Source: Kiritimatiellia bacterium (GTDB lineage: Bacteria > Verrucomicrobiota > Kiritimatiellia > RFP12 > UBA1067). Taken from it: a stretch of 64,000 nucleotides of DNA. Under the pieces are notes generated by a model. It was not told the DNA's origin. It saw nothing but the letters and a program-made list of their open reading frames with translations, and ran no database searches. Within the stretch, counting starts at the first letter, position 1, and every line of letters starts with the position of its first letter. Made by a program: the position numbers and the translations under genes. This document shows, piece after piece, positions 52,326 through 60,887 of this stretch. The stretch spans positions 62,001 through 126,000 of the forward strand of contig JAFTCL010000044.1 of NCBI GenBank assembly GCA_017454745.1, written 5' to 3'.

Positions 52326-54041
52326 CTACTCGCCCGATTTCGCGATAAATGCGGAAATCAAATCTAACACCTCGCGGAAATGGACGCTCAAACCGTGGTT
52401 GTCATTTTCTAAGAGGTGCAATTCGCTCTTCTCCCAGATTTCATGGAAACGCTTTGACGCCCAGTCCGGCGCGATACCGTCGCCAGTTCCATGCAGAAGA
52501 AGCGCCGGCCCTTTGAAATTTTGCGCGGTCTCGTATATCGGCAGCTTGTAGGCAGTTTTCACGTATTCGCCGCCAATCTCTACCGACCCCCAGATTTTTA
52601 ATGTCTTCGGCGGATGCTCAGGATCGAAACTCGGGCCGCGCCCCCACCCGTCTTTGGCGGCCTCTTTCAATACGCACGCCGGAGCGAGCAGCACTACGCG
52701 GTCAATCTCTTTATCGCCAAGTTCGCCGGCGGCCATCGCCGCGACAACCCCGCCCTGAGAATGCCCAAGGATGGACACCTTACCGGCCCACGGCTGCGAC
52801 TTCGCCCACGCGACAACCTTCTTCGCGTCCTCGATCTCATTCGGTACGGTCATGTCGGTAAAAAGCCCTTCGCTTTCGCCGTGGCCGTTGAAGTCGAACC
52901 GCACACTTGCGATTCCGTCTTTGGCGAGCCGATCCGCGATGTCCTTTAGCATTCCGCCCCGCTCGTCCTTGGAGGCGCGAAAGCCGTGGCAGAGCACCGC
53001 CACCGGGTATTTCTTCCAATTCGCAAAAGCGTCGGGCAGTTTCAGAATGGCGGAAAGCCGCCCCTTCGCGCCTTGGATGCCGAACTTGCCGGAAACCGGT
53101 CCCGACTGCTGCGAAGTGCCTTTGTAAGAACGCGGCGCTCCAAACGTGCGCTTTAGCCAAACGGCGGCAAGCTCGGGCCAGGCGTCGTTGTCGCGCCCGG
53201 TTTTACGGCTGCCGTAACCGTGTCCGCCTTTAGGGCCAAGCAGCATGGCCGCGGGAACCTTGCACTTTTTGCAGGCAAGATAATAGGCAAGTGAATTCTC
53301 GACCTGACAGAAATCATCCTCGGTCTGCGTAATGAACACCGGAGGCGTATCCTCGGTTACGAACGTGTCCTCGCAAAGCGCCAGATCCGGAGTAGGTTTG
53401 GCGCGAAATCCGCCCTTGAGAAGTCCTCCGGGATAGACGAGAATCGTCGCGTCGGGTCGGCAGGATTCTTTGTCAACCGCGTCCACCGGCTCGTATTTGC
53501 GCGTTTTGAAGTTATTGGCGGTTCGGGCGGTGAGATTAGCTCCGGCGGAGAAACCGATTTGGGCGATTTTGTCCGGATCAATGCCAAGCTCTTTCGCATT
53601 GGCCCGCATCCACGACACGGCGCGTTGGGCATCAATGAGCGCGATAGAACCGTCGTTCGGGACGCGGTACTTCAAAATAAAGGCGTCGAAACCGTTGTCG
53701 TTGGCCCACTGCGCTATCTCCATGCCTTCGTGGCGCCAGGCAAGCAGAAAATACCCGCCGCCCGGACAAATCAGCATTGCCGGATGTATGCCGCCGCCGG
53801 GAGCCTTGCGGATAGTAATCGTGGGATGGCTTACGTTTTGGTAGTTGATATCCCCTTTGGGTTGTCCGTTGTCAAGCAACTCCGGCCGGACGGTCTTTGG
53901 ACCGGGCATTTTGCCTTCCGGCCAGAGATCGACAATCTTTCCAAAAGAAGCGACCTCATCCTCGTAGTTCTTGTCAGCCGCCATCGCGCAGAATGTCGCA
54001 AACGTAGCAATGGCACTAAATACGCATAATCGCTTGTTCAT
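52326..54041 (-). CDS. Secreted tandem esterase: two alpha/beta-hydrolase domains
   Basis: 571 residues with a signal peptide (RLCVFSAIATFATFCAMAAD). Domain 1 (about 25-295) is acetyl-xylan-esterase-like: CPGGGYFLLAWRHEG (oxyanion HGG-type), nucleophile GFSAGANL, late His in GPKGGHGYG. Domain 2 (about 305-571) is feruloyl-esterase/S9-like: CHGFRASKDERGG, nucleophile GHSQGGVV, HGTGDGIAP and final ENDNHGL. Both triads look complete. It would remove acetyl and perhaps feruloyl groups from plant polysaccharides ahead of the glycosidases. Substrates are inferred. Confidence 0.85.
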   Translation of the reverse strand: MNKRLCVFSAIATFATFCAMAADKNYEDEVASFGKIVDLWPEGKMPGPKTVRPELLDNGQPKGDINYQNVSHPTITIRKAPGGGIHPAMLICPGGGYFLLAWRHEGMEIAQWANDNGFDAFILKYRVPNDGSIALIDAQRAVSWMRANAKELGIDPDKIAQIGFSAGANLTARTANNFKTRKYEPVDAVDKESCRPDATILVYPGGLLKGGFRAKPTPDLALCEDTFVTEDTPPVFITQTEDDFCQVENSLAYYLACKKCKVPAAMLLGPKGGHGYGSRKTGRDNDAWPELAAVWLKRTFGAPRSYKGTSQQSGPVSGKFGIQGAKGRLSAILKLPDAFANWKKYPVAVLCHGFRASKDERGGMLKDIADRLAKDGIASVRFDFNGHGESEGLFTDMTVPNEIEDAKKVVAWAKSQPWAGKVSILGHSQGGVVAAMAAGELGDKEIDRVVLLAPACVLKEAAKDGWGRGPSFDPEHPPKTLKIWGSVEIGGEYVKTAYKLPIYETAQNFKGPALLLHGTGDGIAPDWASKRFHEIWEKSELHLLENDNHGLSVHFREVLDLISAFIAKSGE

Positions 54042-54101
54042 GTCAGTTCACTTTCAATTGCCATAATTGGCACTCAGGCCGGAAATTTTCTAAACACCGT
54101 G

Positions 54102-54141
54102 ACGCTGAGGCGCAAAGGATGTTATCCTTGCGCCTCAGCGT
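54102..54141 (-). terminator. Hairpin terminator after the metallophosphoesterase gene
   Basis: An 18-bp stem with one bulged base and a 3-nt loop (54102-54120 with 54124-54141). On the minus strand it lies 16 bases after the metallophosphoesterase stop. The following tract (GTTTAGAAAATTT) is only moderately T-rich. The stem contains GCGCAAAG words like those in the island repeats. Confidence 0.55.
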
Positions 54142-54157
54142 TAAAAATAAACGGACG

Positions 54158-55696
54158 CTACGCTTTGGCCGTGTTCAGCCACTCGCTGACGATTGGCTTG
54201 CCGACCTTCAGCAGCGAATTGACCGGACGAACCGCGAAACGGAAGTCCACGCCCTGCGGCACTTGGTCAAGCGCGATGCTGCATTGTTGCGGACGTTTCG
54301 CGCGTGGGCTGTCAGGCGACATATTGTAACCCTGGGCTATTACATACTTCTTAATCGGCTTCTTGCCCCCACTCTTCTCTTCGATTGTGATTTCATAATC
54401 AAAGGCGCGCGCGCCTTTTAGCGCGGTTGCGGCGGGGAAATCCAACACGTAGATGTCCTTCTCCTCGGCTGCCACCGGTTTCTTGGCATCTTTGGAACCG
54501 CGATTCTTGGCCCTGGCCCTGGAGACGAGCAACTCGGCGCAAGCGGGGAATTCCGGCGCGATCGACCGTGCCGCGCTGGCAGCGAAAGCGAAGGGCTTGG
54601 ACTCGGCCGCCGGAAGCGGCAGGACCCAATCCTCGCCCAGCGACATATCATAAACAAACTCGCGGCGCGTAAAGGTGATATGGTCGCCATAAACTCGCAC
54701 CAGCATTCCCTGCCGCCCGTCCATAGTGCTTCCGTAACCGGCGTTCACTTTGTACGGCTCGTATTCCGCCGAGCCGCCGCCGTTCTCGTACCCCATCGGC
54801 AACCGCGCCTTTGAGTAATCGCCGCCGGTGTAGCGGAGCGAGCTGGTGCCGAGCGAGGTGAACTCGCCCTGCCAGATCGACTTTTCGTGCGTCAGCGTGG
54901 TGTGGGAGTGACCGGAAAAAGCGATCGCGTTCGGGAACTTGCTGAGTACGCGCGTGGCGCGTCCGTCATCGTGTCCCCAAGCCCAGAATCCGTAACAAGT
55001 GTCTTTCGGGTGCGGGTGCTGGTAATAGAAGAATGGCAGTTTGGGGTCAAGATACTTGGCATTCGCAGCAAAGAATTCGTCAAGCCCCTCAATGGCGCGT
55101 TCTTCAATACCGCGGCATTTGTCGGCCGCCCAATGCCCGCCGATGAATGAATAACCCTTGACCTCCTTGCGGTAGATCGGGGAATACTCCTCATGGAAAA
55201 TGCGTTCCCAGTTGCCTTTCAGGTCGGTACGGAGAACGTTTTTGGCGCGCTCGTTTTCGTCCGACCAGATTTTCTTGGCGTAATCGCCGTATGCCGCGCC
55301 CTCGAAATCGTGGTTGCCGTACACAAAGAGACGCTCGACCTTGCGGCCGTCCGGGGCTTTGTCATTCGGGAACACTTTGTTCCAGGCGTCCGCGACATAC
55401 TGGAGTTCTTTGACCAAACCCCGATCCGCGATATCTCCGACAATCATCACCGCGTCGGCGCCGTTGTCCCGGAACCACTCGAAGGTGTGGATCAAGGTTG
55501 AGGTGTCGTGATCCTTCGCGAATCCCTCCCCTGAAAGCGCGAGGCGAATGTGGACATCGCTGACCACACCGAACGAAAGATTGGGCTTGCCTTGAGAGTA
55601 TTTGCTGTCTGTGGAACGGAATATGCGGCAGCCGCCCAAAGCTCCGAATGACGCGATTCCGCCAATGAACCAGCGGCGTGAAACGTTAACGCTCAT
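54158..55696 (-). CDS. Exported metallophosphoesterase (calcineurin-like)
   Basis: 512 residues. The N-terminus SRRWFIGGIASFGALGGC combines a twin-arginine-like pair with a lipobox. Metal-binding motifs are VSDVHI, VGDIADRG, GNHDFEG and FSGHSHTT in the right order (about residues 45-280). The C-terminal 170 residues are a beta-rich domain with several basic patches and no clear family. GAGGAAGGA precedes the start. Probably a periplasmic phosphodiester- or phosphomonoesterase. Its gene lies 116 bases upstream of the esterase gene, separated by a hairpin. Confidence 0.87.
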   Translation of the reverse strand: MSVNVSRRWFIGGIASFGALGGCRIFRSTDSKYSQGKPNLSFGVVSDVHIRLALSGEGFAKDHDTSTLIHTFEWFRDNGADAVMIVGDIADRGLVKELQYVADAWNKVFPNDKAPDGRKVERLFVYGNHDFEGAAYGDYAKKIWSDENERAKNVLRTDLKGNWERIFHEEYSPIYRKEVKGYSFIGGHWAADKCRGIEERAIEGLDEFFAANAKYLDPKLPFFYYQHPHPKDTCYGFWAWGHDDGRATRVLSKFPNAIAFSGHSHTTLTHEKSIWQGEFTSLGTSSLRYTGGDYSKARLPMGYENGGGSAEYEPYKVNAGYGSTMDGRQGMLVRVYGDHITFTRREFVYDMSLGEDWVLPLPAAESKPFAFAASAARSIAPEFPACAELLVSRARAKNRGSKDAKKPVAAEEKDIYVLDFPAATALKGARAFDYEITIEEKSGGKKPIKKYVIAQGYNMSPDSPRAKRPQQCSIALDQVPQGVDFRFAVRPVNSLLKVGKPIVSEWLNTAKA

Positions 55697-55803
55697 TGAT
55701 TGTCCTTCCTCTTTTGCAGTTTTCGGGGAATCTCCCCCCTATCACCTAAAACACTAGAGAGAAGGTAACATTTTTGCGGGTCAAGGTCAAGCGCGAAGAC
55801 TTA

Positions 55804-57906
55804 TCAGGGCGCAAACTCCGCCAGCGCCAAGGCCAGAAACGCCGAACCGACCTCCGCGTCGGGCGCGATGGCGGACGGCACAAGGCCGTACCGGGCCAAA
55901 GCCGCCGACGTTGGTTTTCCCAACACGGTTACCGCTTTCCCGACCAATCTTTCCGCGCCGAACTGCGACACAAAAGAATCAACCGCCGAGGCGCTGGCAA
56001 AAAAGACCGCGTCAAACTCCGGCAACCGGTCATAGGCTACGAATTTATTGCGGTAAAGCACCGCGTCATCCACCGCCGCCCCCCGTTGGCGTAACGTATC
56101 CGCCACCACACTTCCCGCCTTTTCGGAACGCAGCCGCAACACCTTTTGTCCGGAAAAATCCACTTCAGCCGACGCGGCCAGCATTCCTTCGGCGCAGAAA
56201 TTGGATGCCGGGGCCAGATCCGGCTCGATGCCGTAACGCCGAAACGCCGCCGCGCTACCCGGTCCGCAAGTCATCACTTTTGGAAGCTTACGCAGGTCAA
56301 CCCCCGTTAGCCGAACCAGCGCCATCATGCAATCCACCGCCGACGGCGAGGTGAGCACCAGCCAATCGTATTCCCCCGCCCTTCTCAACGCCGCCTCCGC
56401 TTCGGCGCACGGAACAAGCCGGATCATCGGGCGAACCAGCGGGATTGCGCCCAAATCCCGCGCCGCCAGTTCCGCCTTGTCGCGCAACGCCTCGCTGGCG
56501 GTGATTAAAATGCGGCGACCGCGCAACGCGCCCAAATCCCGCCGGTAACAGTGTCCGGCCGCCGTACCCACCACTAGCAATCCGGGCGGATCGCCTTCTA
56601 AAACCGGCAAGGTTCCGGACACCAGTCCAGCCAAGGTGGTTGCCACCACCCGTTCATCGTCCGCCCCGGCGTTGAACACGCATGACGCCGGGGTGTCAGA
56701 AGGCCAGCCTTCGTTAATGAGTTGCGCCGCCACCTGATCAGCCACCCGGACCGACATGAACACCGCCAACGGCAGACGGGAACGCTGTTCCAACGCCACC
56801 CCAGCTATGCCTCCGCGCTCTGCACGGGGCGTGAGTGCGGTGAAACCGCGCGATTCGCCGCGGCGGGTCAACAGCATCCCGGTTCCGGTGGTGGCGACGG
56901 TCAATGCGCTGACCCCGGGACGAACGGTGTAAGGCAGGCCCAGTTTCTCCAGAACCTCGATCTCCTCCGCCAGACGTCCGAACAGCCCCGGATCGCCGCC
57001 CTTCAATCGCACCACCCGACGGCCTTGGCGCGCATAATTAGCGATTAACTCCGTGATTTCCGGCTGCGGAACCGTATGTCCGCCGCATCTTTTGCCAACA
57101 AACACCCACTCGCAATCCGGTGGCAGAAACTCCAGCAACGCCGCGTCCATCAAAACATCGTAAAGGCACACCTCGGCCGAACGCAAATCGTTGATTCCGC
57201 CCCAAGTGCAGGTGTCGAACGAACCTACGCCCGCGCCGACAAATCGAACCGCTTTGACCATAAATGCGCGGATCCTGGTCAGCAACGGATCGCCCGACCT
57301 AAAGGTTACCGCCAACACCCCCTGCCCCGGCGGCACCGTCAATTCGCTCAACGGTACCCATTCTGATGCGCGTTCGGGAAGCCCCAACCGGTTAAGCGCC
57401 GCGCCGGCCATCAGCAGCGCGTCGAAATCGCCCCGGTCAAGCTGTTCCAGCCGTGACGGTATCGATCCCCGGACGGGACGGCAAACCGCGTTTGGAAAAC
57501 GGCCGCGGCAATACGCCTCGCGCCGGTCGCTGCTCACCCCCACCACCGGGGCTTCGGGCAAATCTTCCATGGTCTTGCCCGGCGGCAACACCCACGCGTC
57601 CCTGGGATCTTCGCGCCACGGCAACCAAAACCAGTCAATCCCATACGGCACCGGATTCGGCAAATCCTTGGCACTGTGAACCGCAAAGTCGATTTGCCCG
57701 GAAATCAGCGCATCATCCAACTCTCTGGTGAAGAAATCCTCCGGCGAAAACCGCAAATCGGTTTTTAGATCCCGGTCGCCGATGGTGGAAAATTTGCGCA
57801 ACTCAAACTCCAACGCCGGGAACCAGCATTTAAAATGTTCCAAGACGGCGTGGGTCTGAATAAGGGACAGGCGGCTGCCGCGCGCTCCGACAATCAACTT
57901 TTTCAT
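55804..57906 (-). CDS. HemC (no cofactor domain) - SUMT - HemD fusion
   Basis: 700-residue fusion for tetrapyrrole synthesis. ATG 57906 follows GGTGAG. Residues 1-220 are porphobilinogen deaminase domains 1-2: GARGSRLSLIQTH, STIGDRDL, FTRELDDALISGQIDFAVHS with AKDLP (catalytic Asp), REDPRDAW, VGVSSDRREA, RGSIPSRLEQLDRGDFDAL and PPGQGVLAV. Domain 3, which carries the Cys holding the dipyrromethane cofactor, is absent: uroporphyrinogen-III methyltransferase sequence begins directly (VRFVGAGVGS, about 222; RLKGGDPGLFGR; LTRRGESRG). Its first SAM loop reads GAGVGS instead of GAGPGD. From about 464 comes HemD (uroporphyrinogen-III synthase; VLTSPSAVDCMMALV, TCGPGSAAAFRRYG, FFASASAVDSFV). Product could be siroheme or heme precursors. 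Confidence 0.88.
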   Translation of the reverse strand: MKKLIVGARGSRLSLIQTHAVLEHFKCWFPALEFELRKFSTIGDRDLKTDLRFSPEDFFTRELDDALISGQIDFAVHSAKDLPNPVPYGIDWFWLPWREDPRDAWVLPPGKTMEDLPEAPVVGVSSDRREAYCRGRFPNAVCRPVRGSIPSRLEQLDRGDFDALLMAGAALNRLGLPERASEWVPLSELTVPPGQGVLAVTFRSGDPLLTRIRAFMVKAVRFVGAGVGSFDTCTWGGINDLRSAEVCLYDVLMDAALLEFLPPDCEWVFVGKRCGGHTVPQPEITELIANYARQGRRVVRLKGGDPGLFGRLAEEIEVLEKLGLPYTVRPGVSALTVATTGTGMLLTRRGESRGFTALTPRAERGGIAGVALEQRSRLPLAVFMSVRVADQVAAQLINEGWPSDTPASCVFNAGADDERVVATTLAGLVSGTLPVLEGDPPGLLVVGTAAGHCYRRDLGALRGRRILITASEALRDKAELAARDLGAIPLVRPMIRLVPCAEAEAALRRAGEYDWLVLTSPSAVDCMMALVRLTGVDLRKLPKVMTCGPGSAAAFRRYGIEPDLAPASNFCAEGMLAASAEVDFSGQKVLRLRSEKAGSVVADTLRQRGAAVDDAVLYRNKFVAYDRLPEFDAVFFASASAVDSFVSQFGAERLVGKAVTVLGKPTSAALARYGLVPSAIAPDAEVGSAFLALALAEFAP

Positions 57907-57978
57907 CACATCTCACCAATAACCAAGCCAAAAACGAAAGACGAGTAACAATATAACTCTTTTAGCTAAAATTGTCTA

Positions 57979-57994
57979 GGGTGTAGTTACACCC
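57979..57994. promoter_or_regulatory. Dyad GGGTGTAGTTACACCC, operator candidate
   Basis: Seven-base arms around a two-base centre, ending 9 bases before the -35 box of the promoter at 58004. Its place suggests an activator or repressor site for the beta-helix protein gene. It could also serve the divergent HemC-SUMT-HemD gene. Confidence 0.4.
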
Positions 57995-58003
57995 AGTCAC
58001 GAT

Positions 58004-58032
58004 TTGACACCTGAAACAGATTATGATAAGAT
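58004..58032 (+). promoter_or_regulatory. Strong predicted promoter of the beta-helix surface protein gene
   Basis: Perfect -35 TTGACA (58004-58009), a 17-bp spacer and TAAGAT (58027-58032). About 130 bases of leader follow before the start at 58168. The leader holds a copy of a CGGATTACACATAAATCCTG-type dispersed sequence and a six-codon ORF (58151-58171) whose stop overlaps the gene's ATG. Confidence 0.65.
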
Positions 58033-58167
58033 AATTATATGTTTTTGCTGGTTGAAATGCCATGAAACGGGAAGCAAGGCATAAGACACGGATTACACAT
58101 AAATCCTGTAAATCGTGTTAATCCCGTCAGGACCGCATTTTGCTTAAACCATGAAAGGGAACGAACA

Positions 58168-60816
58168 ATGAAAAGACTATTCGCAATCCTAGCGGCGGCG
58201 ATTGGTTTCGCCGTAATCGCAAACGCGGAAAATTACATCAATTTGTCGACTTTGACAGGCGACAAGACACTCGTCGATGGCGATGCCATCTGGGACACGC
58301 TCTCCGGCAACCACAAAATCTCTATCGCTCCCGGCGCTACGATTATACTCAATAGCGCAACCATCAACGGCGTGAACAACGAAAACTGCAAGTGGGCCGG
58401 CATCACATGCCTGGGCGATGCGACAATCGTACTTGTTGGAGACAACACCGTCAGGGGATTCTACGAGGATTATCCCGGTGTATACGTACCTGAAGGCTCG
58501 ACACTCACTATTCGTGGGGGCGGTTCGTTAAACGCCTCCAGCAACGGCTGGGGTGCCGGCATCGGCGGCGGTTACGATATGCCATGCGGAGACATCAAAA
58601 TCCTTTGGGGTGACATAACTGCCACGGGCGGAAGCCACGCGGCGGGCATTGGCGGTAGCTGCGATCAAACTTGCGGCAACATCCTCATTTACGGGAAAAA
58701 CGTCACCGCCACGGGCGGTACCAACGCCCCGGGCATCGGCTCCGGCGGTAGCACTAGCTGGTCTCAAGCCTCCTGTAACAATATCATCATTTACGGCGGC
58801 ATCGTCACCGCCACTGGCGGAACTAACGCCCCCGGTATCGGTTGCGGCAAAGGAAGCAAATGCAATGATATCCAAATCACTTCCCAGTACTACGCACCTT
58901 GCGTTACCGCGACATGCGGCAAAAACTGCGATAAACCAATTGGCGCGGGTGTTGACGGGACTTGCGACTTAATCTTCGTGAGCACGAATCTTGACAGTGT
59001 AACAAACGGCCAGACGCGCAAAATCAAACATATTGCTAATCTCGCCAATATCACGAAAGATACGCAATTCATCCATGGAGAGACCATCTCAGGCACTCTC
59101 GGCGGCAACTACAAAATCTCCATCACCGATGGTTCTACAGTGACGCTCAAAAATGTGACCATTCGGGGCGCGAACAGCTCCAGCTACGCCTTTGCAGGAA
59201 TAACATGCGAAGGCGATGCCACGATCATCCTTGAGGGCGCGAACACCATCAAAGGATTTTACGATAGATACCCTGGTATTTTCGTCCCATCAGGCAAGAC
59301 GTTGACAATCAAGGGCACTGGTTCGCTTAATGCCTCCAGCAACGGATATGGATCCGGCATCGGCGGCGGTTACGGCATAAATTGCGGAAATATCGTTATT
59401 GATGGCGGCACCATTACGGCCCAAGGCGGCAGCAGTTCGGCAGGAATTGGCAGCGGTGACGGCGGAAGCGGTTCTGCCACTGCCATATGCGGCTACATCA
59501 CAATAAACGGCGGCACTATCACCGCGACCGGTGGCGTCAACGGAGCAGGCATTGGCTGCGGCAGGTGCGGCGAGTGCGGCAACATCACCATCGGTTCGGG
59601 AATCACCAGCGTAATCGCGACGCGCAACTCCACATATAGCACAAATCTGGCCCCTATCGGCAAGGGCTCTGGAGCCAGCACTACAGGTACCATAACCATC
59701 GCGGACGACCTGAATGACGTGACAAGCGATGACGGTGATACACGTACCATAAAGGCCTGGTCCTTAAGGAGGCTTGAACTGCTCGTGGGTGACCCGACAT
59801 ACAATAACTTAGAAATAATCACCGGTACTCTCACGGGCAATTTCAAGATTTATATCGCAGACGGCGCGACGGTGAAGCTAAGGAATGCGACAATCGTCGG
59901 CGAAAATAACTCCAACTATGATTGGGCAGGCATCACCTGCCTCGGCAACGCGACAATCATACTGGAGGGCGATAATACTGTAAAAGGATTCGACGAAAGC
60001 TATCCCGGCATTTCCGTTCCGGCGGGCAAGACGCTGACTATCAAGGGCACTGGGTCATTAACTGCATCCAGCAACGGCTGGGGTGCCGGCATAGGCGGTG
60101 GGTACAATATGGCCTGCGGCAATATTGTCATAGAAGGCGGAACAATCAACGCAATAGGCGGTGGTGGCGCGGCCGGCATCGGCAGCGGCTATGTCAACAA
60201 ATGCGGCAACATCACTATCTCCGGCGGTACCGTCACGGCGACGGGCGGTCTACAGGCTACGGGCATTGGCAGCGGTAGCGGTAGCGGGGCCAAATGCGGT
60301 ACCATCACCATCGGCGCAGGCATCACGCGCATCACGGCAACATGTGGTGAGAGTTGTTCCAATCCCATCGGCGCGGGTTATAGTGGCTCTTGCGGCGTCA
60401 TAACATTGGCGAGTGGCTTGAGCGACTCGACAACCGGATCGACGAGGGTGATCGCAAGTAACAGCGGCATCGCTTCGTGGGCGGCTGCGAAGGGACTCAA
60501 GGGCGCGGATGCGGAATGGGACGCTAAACCGGCGATGTGGGGCGGCAAATGGGCGAATGCTTTCATCTATACCTACGGTGAAGGGCTAGCTAACGGTACG
60601 ACCGCCTTAATGACCATCAAGTTCGACGCTAATGGTAAACCGATCATCACGACTGCACCGGTCATCGAAGGCCGCACTGATTTCAGCGCTTCCATAATCG
60701 GCGTACCCAAGCTCGACAACTGGGCTAATCCGGTCATCCTCAACCGTAGTGGAAATGACTGGACCCTCCCGGCGGGCAAGGCGGCAAACTTCTTCCGCGT
60801 TAAGCTGTCTAAATAG
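58168..60816 (+). CDS. Secreted beta-helix protein with three 245-265-residue repeats
   Basis: 882 residues with a signal peptide (KRLFAILAAAIGFAVIANAE). Three long repeats start near residues 31, 297 and 541. Each runs in the same order: a GTLxGNxKI segment, WAGITCxGDATIxLxGxNTV, a YPGIxVPxGKTLTIKGTGSL line, SNGWGAGIGGGY and several CGNIxIxGGTITATGG turns. This is a right-handed beta-helix pattern found in surface proteins of gut anaerobes. Cys residues recur at every CGN turn. The C-terminal 110 residues (KGLKGADAEWDAKPAMWGG ... WTLPAGKAANFFRVKL) form a separate module that may be an export or anchoring tail. Ligand unknown. AAGGGA precedes the start. Confidence 0.85.
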   Translation: MKRLFAILAAAIGFAVIANAENYINLSTLTGDKTLVDGDAIWDTLSGNHKISIAPGATIILNSATINGVNNENCKWAGITCLGDATIVLVGDNTVRGFYEDYPGVYVPEGSTLTIRGGGSLNASSNGWGAGIGGGYDMPCGDIKILWGDITATGGSHAAGIGGSCDQTCGNILIYGKNVTATGGTNAPGIGSGGSTSWSQASCNNIIIYGGIVTATGGTNAPGIGCGKGSKCNDIQITSQYYAPCVTATCGKNCDKPIGAGVDGTCDLIFVSTNLDSVTNGQTRKIKHIANLANITKDTQFIHGETISGTLGGNYKISITDGSTVTLKNVTIRGANSSSYAFAGITCEGDATIILEGANTIKGFYDRYPGIFVPSGKTLTIKGTGSLNASSNGYGSGIGGGYGINCGNIVIDGGTITAQGGSSSAGIGSGDGGSGSATAICGYITINGGTITATGGVNGAGIGCGRCGECGNITIGSGITSVIATRNSTYSTNLAPIGKGSGASTTGTITIADDLNDVTSDDGDTRTIKAWSLRRLELLVGDPTYNNLEIITGTLTGNFKIYIADGATVKLRNATIVGENNSNYDWAGITCLGNATIILEGDNTVKGFDESYPGISVPAGKTLTIKGTGSLTASSNGWGAGIGGGYNMACGNIVIEGGTINAIGGGGAAGIGSGYVNKCGNITISGGTVTATGGLQATGIGSGSGSGAKCGTITIGAGITRITATCGESCSNPIGAGYSGSCGVITLASGLSDSTTGSTRVIASNSGIASWAAAKGLKGADAEWDAKPAMWGGKWANAFIYTYGEGLANGTTALMTIKFDANGKPIITTAPVIEGRTDFSASIIGVPKLDNWANPVILNRSGNDWTLPAGKAANFFRVKLSK

Positions 60817-60833
60817 GGCGTTTTACAAGATTA

Positions 60834-60871
60834 GGGAGGGCGCATGTGGTATGCGCCCTCCCTCTCATTTT
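60834..60871 (+). terminator. Rho-independent terminator after the beta-helix gene
   Basis: A perfect 12-bp stem (60834-60845 with 60851-60862, loop GTGGT) followed by TCTCATTTT. It ends 17 bases before the sialidase-type start, so the downstream gene needs read-through or its own promoter. Confidence 0.7.
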
Positions 60872-60887
60872 GATAGGAAAAAATCGG

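Noticed and set aside
58168-60816. Long tandem DNA repeat or CRISPR
   Set aside because: The repeats are in-frame protein repeats of about 250 codons that have diverged at DNA level.
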